Shown here piece after piece: positions 60,576 to 64,000 of a stretch of 64,000 nucleotides of DNA. The position numbers and the translations under genes were made by a program. Source of the DNA: Nocardia ninae NBRC 108245. GTDB lineage: Bacteria > Actinomycetota > Actinomycetes > Mycobacteriales > Mycobacteriaceae. The notes beneath the pieces are model-generated. The model saw only the letters and a program-made list of their open reading frames with translations, made no database searches and was not told where the DNA came from. Where the stretch lies: the NCBI RefSeq assembly GCF_007990755.1, contig NZ_BJXA01000003.1, forward strand, positions 186,001 to 250,000, written 5' to 3'. The stretch's first letter is position 1, and every line of letters begins with the position of its first letter.

Positions 60576-61148
60576 GTGACCGGGGCACGCAGAGTCTTTC
60601 GTCGCGTGCTTGTGGTCGGCTCGGTGCTGTCGGTGGTTGCAGCCGTCTACGTGACCGCGTTGTGGCCGGTGTATGTCCGACCTCGAGCCGACCACCCGGC
60701 GGCGGCGGACGCGGTTGTGGTCCTCGGTGGTGCACATCCTCGTGACCGTGAGCAGCTGGGCTTCGAGCTTGTCCGGGATGGCTATGCGCCGCAGCTGATT
60801 TTGTCGAACTCCCATTACGGCGACGACCTGCCGGATCACGATCAAACGCTGAACCGGATCTGCGCCAGCACTTATAGCTTCAAGGTGCATTGCTTAGCGC
60901 CTGTGCCGGATACCACGCGCGGTGAGGCCCGCGAGATCGTCCGCTTGGCGCGCGAAGAACGGTGGCAGCGGGTGATCGTGGTGACGTTCATCCCGCACCT
61001 GTCCCGAGCTCGGTACATCATCGGCAAGTGCTTCGCCGGCGAGGTCTTGATGGTGCCTGCTCGCTCGCGCCTGTCAGTGCGTGAATGGGCTTACAACTAC
61101 GTGCATCAGTCGTTTGGATATGGGCGGGCGTACTTCGAGAACTGCTAG
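60576..61148 (+). CDS. DUF218 / YdcF-like membrane-anchored protein
   Basis: A 190-residue protein. One N-terminal membrane segment (VLVVGSVLSVVAAVYVTALWPVYV) is followed by the DUF218 core (ADAVVVLGGAHPRDREQLGFELVRDGYAPQLILSN, then TRGEAREIVRLAREERWQRVIVVTFIPHLSRARYI). Members such as SanA/ElyC act in envelope biogenesis. Start is the GTG 60576. It is convergent with the M56 gene. Confidence 0.8.
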   Translation: MTGARRVFRRVLVVGSVLSVVAAVYVTALWPVYVRPRADHPAAADAVVVLGGAHPRDREQLGFELVRDGYAPQLILSNSHYGDDLPDHDQTLNRICASTYSFKVHCLAPVPDTTRGEAREIVRLAREERWQRVIVVTFIPHLSRARYIIGKCFAGEVLMVPARSRLSVREWAYNYVHQSFGYGRAYFENC

Positions 61149-61180
61149 CCCGCATCGTTGTCGGCGAGCCTGGCGATCTG

Positions 61181-62143
61181 CTAACTGGTGAAAGGGAGGC
61201 ACATCACGGCACCATGCGCGGCTCCGGAGAGCGCCAGTACCGGTGTGGATGCGACGACGACGCCGAACGCGGTGAGCTGAATAAGGCTGCGCACGCGTCG
61301 AACTGTATTAGCGGGTGCGGCGAGCCGGACGACCCGCGCGCTGATGCTCACCGTTGCGGCGCCGAGCGCCCCTCTGGGGATGGGCACCGCCCCGGCGAGG
61401 CTCAGAATCGCGCCGAGGACCGCAGGCTTGCCATGGTCTTGGGCGGCCCGATCGTCGGCGCACATCTCGAGCAACCGGGCGACTTCGGTTTCAGCAACGG
61501 TGAACAGCTTGACCCGGGGGAGGGCACCGGCGAGGGCGCGGGTCGCTGCCAGTATGAGGTGATGCCGTCCGGTCAAATGAGCCCGCTCATGCGCGAGAAC
61601 GGCATCGAGATGGCTCTTTTCGAGCACGGCTAAGGCGGCCGTGGTGATCACTACCGTTCGGTGGCGTCCAGCCACCGAGTAGACAGCCTTTTCCGGAACA
61701 TCGATCACCAGCCCGTCCACGCCTTGCACCCGGCGGCCGATGATCTGCACCGACCGAGCGTGCCGAGTGCTGGTCACTCGTGTGCGGGCGACCGACCGAA
61801 GAACGCGGAAGCCGAGCACCGCGACGAACCCTGACAGCGTCGACGTCAGCACTATCACTGCAAGCCGCGCTGCGGAACCGTCATTGCCGGAAAGGACCGA
61901 ACGCAACACGGCAAAACACGTGCCGAGCAACGACGAATCCGGCTTGTGCCAGATACGGATGGCATCGGCGATCAAGGCGACCGCAGCAGCCATCCATGAG
62001 GCCAGAACACTGGTGAGGGCTGCAAGCCAGACCGCCACCGCGAACGCTGGAGCCCGGCCGCCGGCGGTCACACGCGGTAGCAGCCGCGGCGTCATCACAG
62101 AGACGAGGGCGGAGTACACCAGCAGGCAGACTGCGGAACTCAC
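61181..62143 (-). CDS. M56 (BlaR1-like) membrane metallopeptidase
   Basis: A 320-residue membrane protein with about four helices around a zinc-protease core: HERAH (HExxH) and EMCADDRA for the third ligand. It lacks the penicillin-binding sensor domain of true BlaR1, as in the short actinobacterial form. It starts in the blaI stop codon (GTGA). Its probable task is to cleave BlaI on a signal and free the BlaI-type operators. Confidence 0.88.
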   Translation of the reverse strand: MSSAVCLLVYSALVSVMTPRLLPRVTAGGRAPAFAVAVWLAALTSVLASWMAAAVALIADAIRIWHKPDSSLLGTCFAVLRSVLSGNDGSAARLAVIVLTSTLSGFVAVLGFRVLRSVARTRVTSTRHARSVQIIGRRVQGVDGLVIDVPEKAVYSVAGRHRTVVITTAALAVLEKSHLDAVLAHERAHLTGRHHLILAATRALAGALPRVKLFTVAETEVARLLEMCADDRAAQDHGKPAVLGAILSLAGAVPIPRGALGAATVSISARVVRLAAPANTVRRVRSLIQLTAFGVVVASTPVLALSGAAHGAVMCLPFTS

Positions 62144-62514
62144 CGTTTCTTCCTCTTGGCAGCCAATCCACGCAATACCGTTCGCAACGCGGCCGATTCG
62201 TCTTCGGTGATCTGCTCGACGAAATGAGCGAGCACGAGATCCGAGCGTCCGCCGCCGCCGAGTGCATCACGCATCAGCTTGGCGCTGTATTGCTCACGGC
62301 TGAGTGTCGGCCAATAATCGTAGGCTTTGCCTTGCCGTGTTCGCTCCAGCCAACCTTTGCGATGCAAGTTGTCCATGATGGTCATCACGGTGGTGTATGC
62401 GATCTCCCGGTCGCGGAGCAGATGTTCGTAGACCTCCCGCACCGTGATGGTGTCGTCAGCCGACCAGACGCGGTCCATCACGACCGCTTCCAGATCCCCG
62501 AAACGATGGGCCAT
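62140..62514 (-). CDS. blaI: BlaI/MecI/CopY-family repressor
   Basis: A 124-residue winged-helix repressor: FGDLEAVVMDRVWSADDTITVREVYEHLLRDREIAYTTVMTIMDNLHRKGWLERTRQGKAYDYWP. The ATG at 62514 has GAGGAGGATCG before it. The CTACTATG...CATAGTAG palindrome stands 165 bases upstream. Family members react to beta-lactams or copper; the setting here, among metal genes, favours metal or envelope stress. Confidence 0.9.
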   Translation of the reverse strand: MAHRFGDLEAVVMDRVWSADDTITVREVYEHLLRDREIAYTTVMTIMDNLHRKGWLERTRQGKAYDYWPTLSREQYSAKLMRDALGGGGRSDLVLAHFVEQITEDESAALRTVLRGLAAKRKKR

Positions 62515-62677
62515 CGATCCTCCTCGTTCTCGGTCAGCCCAGTCTACGACCGTGCCTCCGAACAATCGGCACTGCCGGACCCCAGTAGGCAGACCGACGT
62601 ACTGTCACCTACCTGGACGTTAGGGCCAGTTTGGGACGCAACGACACCTCGCTCACCACCAACCACCGCACTTATTT

Positions 62678-62696
62678 CTACTATGTATCATAGTAG
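62678..62696. promoter_or_regulatory. BlaI-type operator, perfect copy
   Basis: CTACTATGTATCATAGTAG: eight-base perfect arms around TAT. The TACTA-N7-TAGTA core recurs at 59594-59612 and, with one change, at 59164-59182. Confidence 0.75.
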
Positions 62697-62739
62697 CTAG
62701 AGCTATTGGCTCGCAGAGAAAAGTGGGTTCGGGTCCAGT

Positions 62740-62887
62740 GACGATCGCGCAGTGGCCGATGCGGCGTTGGATAGTTGCCGCCGCGGCCTGCCGGTGCTCG
62801 AACGCGGAGCCCACGCCGGTGCCGCGGTCGCTGAGTGATTGTTTTTGCTGTGATTCCGCTGGCTTGGGATATTTGACCGATCCTCAT
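62740..62887 (-). pseudogene. Decayed cueR-like copper regulator
   Basis: From the ATG 62887, with GGAGG just before it, MRIGQISQASGITAKTI is a normal CueR/MerR start. Then the helix-turn-helix partner and most of the protein are gone: the following bases match only a late part of such regulators and only after a frame change (SDRGTG... on a neighbouring frame). The gene cannot give a working regulator. Confidence 0.6.
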
Positions 62888-62928
62888 GACACCTCCGGTT
62901 CGCGGAGGAGATTCGGACGGATTCACCC

Positions 62929-62953
62929 TTGACATTCCACCTTACTGGAAGGT
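62929..62953 (+). promoter_or_regulatory. CueR-type copper promoter, left intact
   Basis: TTGACA (62929-62934) followed by the dyad ACATTCCA / TGGAAGGT in a 19-base spacer and a TCATGA -10-like element. This is the promoter of the copA remnant and still has MerR-family geometry. Confidence 0.7.
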
Positions 62954-62955
62954 TC

Positions 62956-63180
62956 ATGATGGTGGCAGAGCCCGCCGAATGCAGCAACAGATGAGGTCAC
63001 CGACCCCGATCCCCGCAGCCCGCGGCAGGTCGAGTTCTCGATCGCAGGCATGACATGCGCGTTGTGCCCGGCTGCGGCCGGCCTGTTGAACCCTTGATCG
63101 CTGGGCTCGGCGATGGCGTTCTCCAGCGTGTTCGAGTTGTCGAACAGCCCGCCGCTGCAGCGGCTCCGCGCCGCGGACCA
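62956..63180 (+). pseudogene. Copper P-type ATPase (CopA) with a large internal deletion
   Basis: After a shifted first stretch (MMVAEPAE) the frame gives RQVEFSIAGMTCALC, the start of the copper-binding HMA domain with its CxxC. It runs at once into AAAGLLNP and, after another frame change, LGSAMAFSSVFELSNS, which is the last membrane helix and tail of CopA ATPases. So about 600 residues, including the phosphorylation and ATP domains, are missing. The gene is dead, though its copper promoter survives. Confidence 0.65.
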
Positions 63181-63311
63181 AGTCTTGGCAGAGGAGCGTG
63201 ATGTCCCTGCCAGTGCGATAGTGCCGGCGTTCGGCACAACGCAGAGCGGCAACAAGGCCGGACCCGGTAGGCGAGTCGGAACAGATGAAACACACCAGAG
63301 GAGATAGAACA

Positions 63312-63413
63312 ATGACACCGAACATGTTGGCCGGCCTGCAGTCCTGGTGGAACTGCCAGCTGATGATGCTCGGCCTCGCCGAATGCGGTATGTGCTCCAA
63401 GATGCCCCAGTAA
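63312..63413 (+). CDS. Met/Cys/Trp-rich 33-residue peptide
   Basis: A short gene with a strong ribosome binding site (GAGGAGATAG before AACAATG). It has six Met, three Cys and two Trp in 33 residues, in the segments LQSWWNCQLMMLG and ECGMCSKM. CGMC and the Met pairs are plausible soft-metal ligands. It follows the copA remnant by about 130 bases and shares the WWN core with the 26-residue peptide at 59206. It could be a metal-binding peptide of the copper operon that outlived the ATPase. Confidence 0.55.
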   Translation: MTPNMLAGLQSWWNCQLMMLGLAECGMCSKMPQ

Positions 63414-63616
63414 CCGGCGGTTGATGGAATCGTTACCTGTCACGCTGGCGGTGCTGGTCGGCATGAGTATCGGGGAAGCCCGGTATTAAACCGGTTCATC
63501 ATGTCGGTGCTCGTGTTGATTTCCGAGAACACGAACGCGAATTGCCATGCCCAGCAGCCGATCATAATCCGGCTGCCCGTCGACTGGAAATCGCACAGCG
63601 GCCACGCGCCTTGACC
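63414..63616 (+). other. Gap with membrane-protein fragments
   Basis: SLPVTLAVLVGMSIGEA from 63424 and, in a neighbouring frame, NRFIMSVLVLISENTN look like two pieces of one membrane protein broken by a frameshift. There is no complete gene. Confidence 0.35.
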
Positions 63617-64000
63617 TCAGCGCAGTGCTTGATCGAGTGCGTTGGAGAGGTCTTGATAGCTGCGCGGTGTGATCCGTTGTCCGTTGAGGAAGAAGGTGGG
63701 GGTTGCGTCCACTCCGAGGGCTGTGCCGTCGGCGATGTCGGCGCGGATTCGGTCGAGGGTGGCGGGGTCGTTGTATGCGGCGTCGAATGCGGCTAAGTCG
63801 AGTCCGAGGTCGGCGGCGAAAATCCGGAACACGTCGTCCTTCGGTGTCCGCTGCTCACCCCATACGGACTGTGTTTCGTAGAGTCGCTGATACATCTGCT
63901 CGAACTTGCCTTGTTGTGCCGCCGCTTCGGCGGCGCGGGCTGCTCGTTCGGCGTTGACGTGGGAAGGAATCGGGAAGTAGCGCACGACGAAACTGACCCT
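63617..64000 (-). CDS. DsbA-like thiol-disulfide oxidoreductase, N-terminus outside window
   Basis: The frame is open to the end of the window on the minus strand (VRYFPIPSHVNAERAARAAEAAAQQGKFEQMYQRLYE), so the real start and the CxxC active site lie beyond 64000; an internal ATG at 63985 is not a start. The helical insert and the cis-Pro loop VDATPTFFLNGQRI identify the DsbA-like thioredoxin fold of mycobacterial-type secreted or membrane-bound proteins. Confidence 0.8.
   Translation of the reverse strand, partial: RVSFVVRYFPIPSHVNAERAARAAEAAAQQGKFEQMYQRLYETQSVWGEQRTPKDDVFRIFAADLGLDLAAFDAAYNDPATLDRIRADIADGTALGVDATPTFFLNGQRITPRSYQDLSNALDQALR

Noticed and set aside
62224-62700. 158-residue plus-strand frame
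   Set aside because: Antisense to blaI, whose winged-helix sequence is unmistakable.

Overview
The window reads as high-GC actinobacterial chromosome, most likely Nocardia or a close mycolic-acid relative. Pointers to this are a covalent-type UdgX uracil-DNA glycosylase, a GT-C (DUF2029) mannosyltransferase, an IdeR/DtxR-type iron box, deazaflavin-dependent (Ddn-like) and DUF4360 secreted proteins, several apparently leaderless starts and dense ATGA gene overlaps. The genus is inferred from gene content, not measured.

Positions 1-45,400 look like ordinary chromosome arm made of small independent modules: a membrane Ser/Thr kinase-like protein cut by the window start; a dehydrogenase plus AhpD-like pair; an amino-acid permease; a CoA-disulfide-reductase-like flavoprotein; UdgX with a flavodoxin-like reductase; a mannosyltransferase; a KGG stress protein and a type IB topoisomerase; a Rox-like FAD monooxygenase; a free-standing PheS/FDX-ACB protein behind a possible attenuator leader; a TetR regulator facing a P450-ferredoxin pair; two tandem paralogous coiled-coil proteins; an iron-siderophore ABC importer under an iron box; a split copper-amine-oxidase-like pair; an M14 peptidase; a GH92 mannosidase; a BrnT/BrnA-like toxin-antitoxin pair; and a sugar ABC importer with a GH20 hexosaminidase.

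From 45,453 the character changes. A tRNA-Leu(GAG) gene is followed by an AbrB/SpoVT-like protein and a tyrosine recombinase, the classic start of an integrated island. Behind them lie a two-gene cassette that matches the Kiwa anti-phage system in layout and motifs (47,897-49,357), then a complete Tn7-like transposon (50,032-54,744; TnsA-TnsB-TnsC-TniQ) with inverted ends, TnsB-like repeats and a perfect 5-bp target duplication, which carries no cargo. No second copy of the tRNA-Leu 3' end was found, so the island may run past the window end.

From 55,150 to 64,000 there is a metal-stress region. It has an ArsR-type regulator and a CadI/ArsI-rhodanese fusion sharing an operator sequence, a DinB-like thiol protein, a MerR-MerB organomercurial operon whose MerB carries an extra thioredoxin-like N-terminal domain, a BlaI-M56 regulator pair with three matching candidate operators, a decayed cueR-copA copper locus, and two very small Met/Cys/Trp-rich peptides (26 and 33 residues). 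These peptides and the BlaI-type sites are the best candidates for something undescribed; the Kiwa-like cassette is the best candidate defence system.
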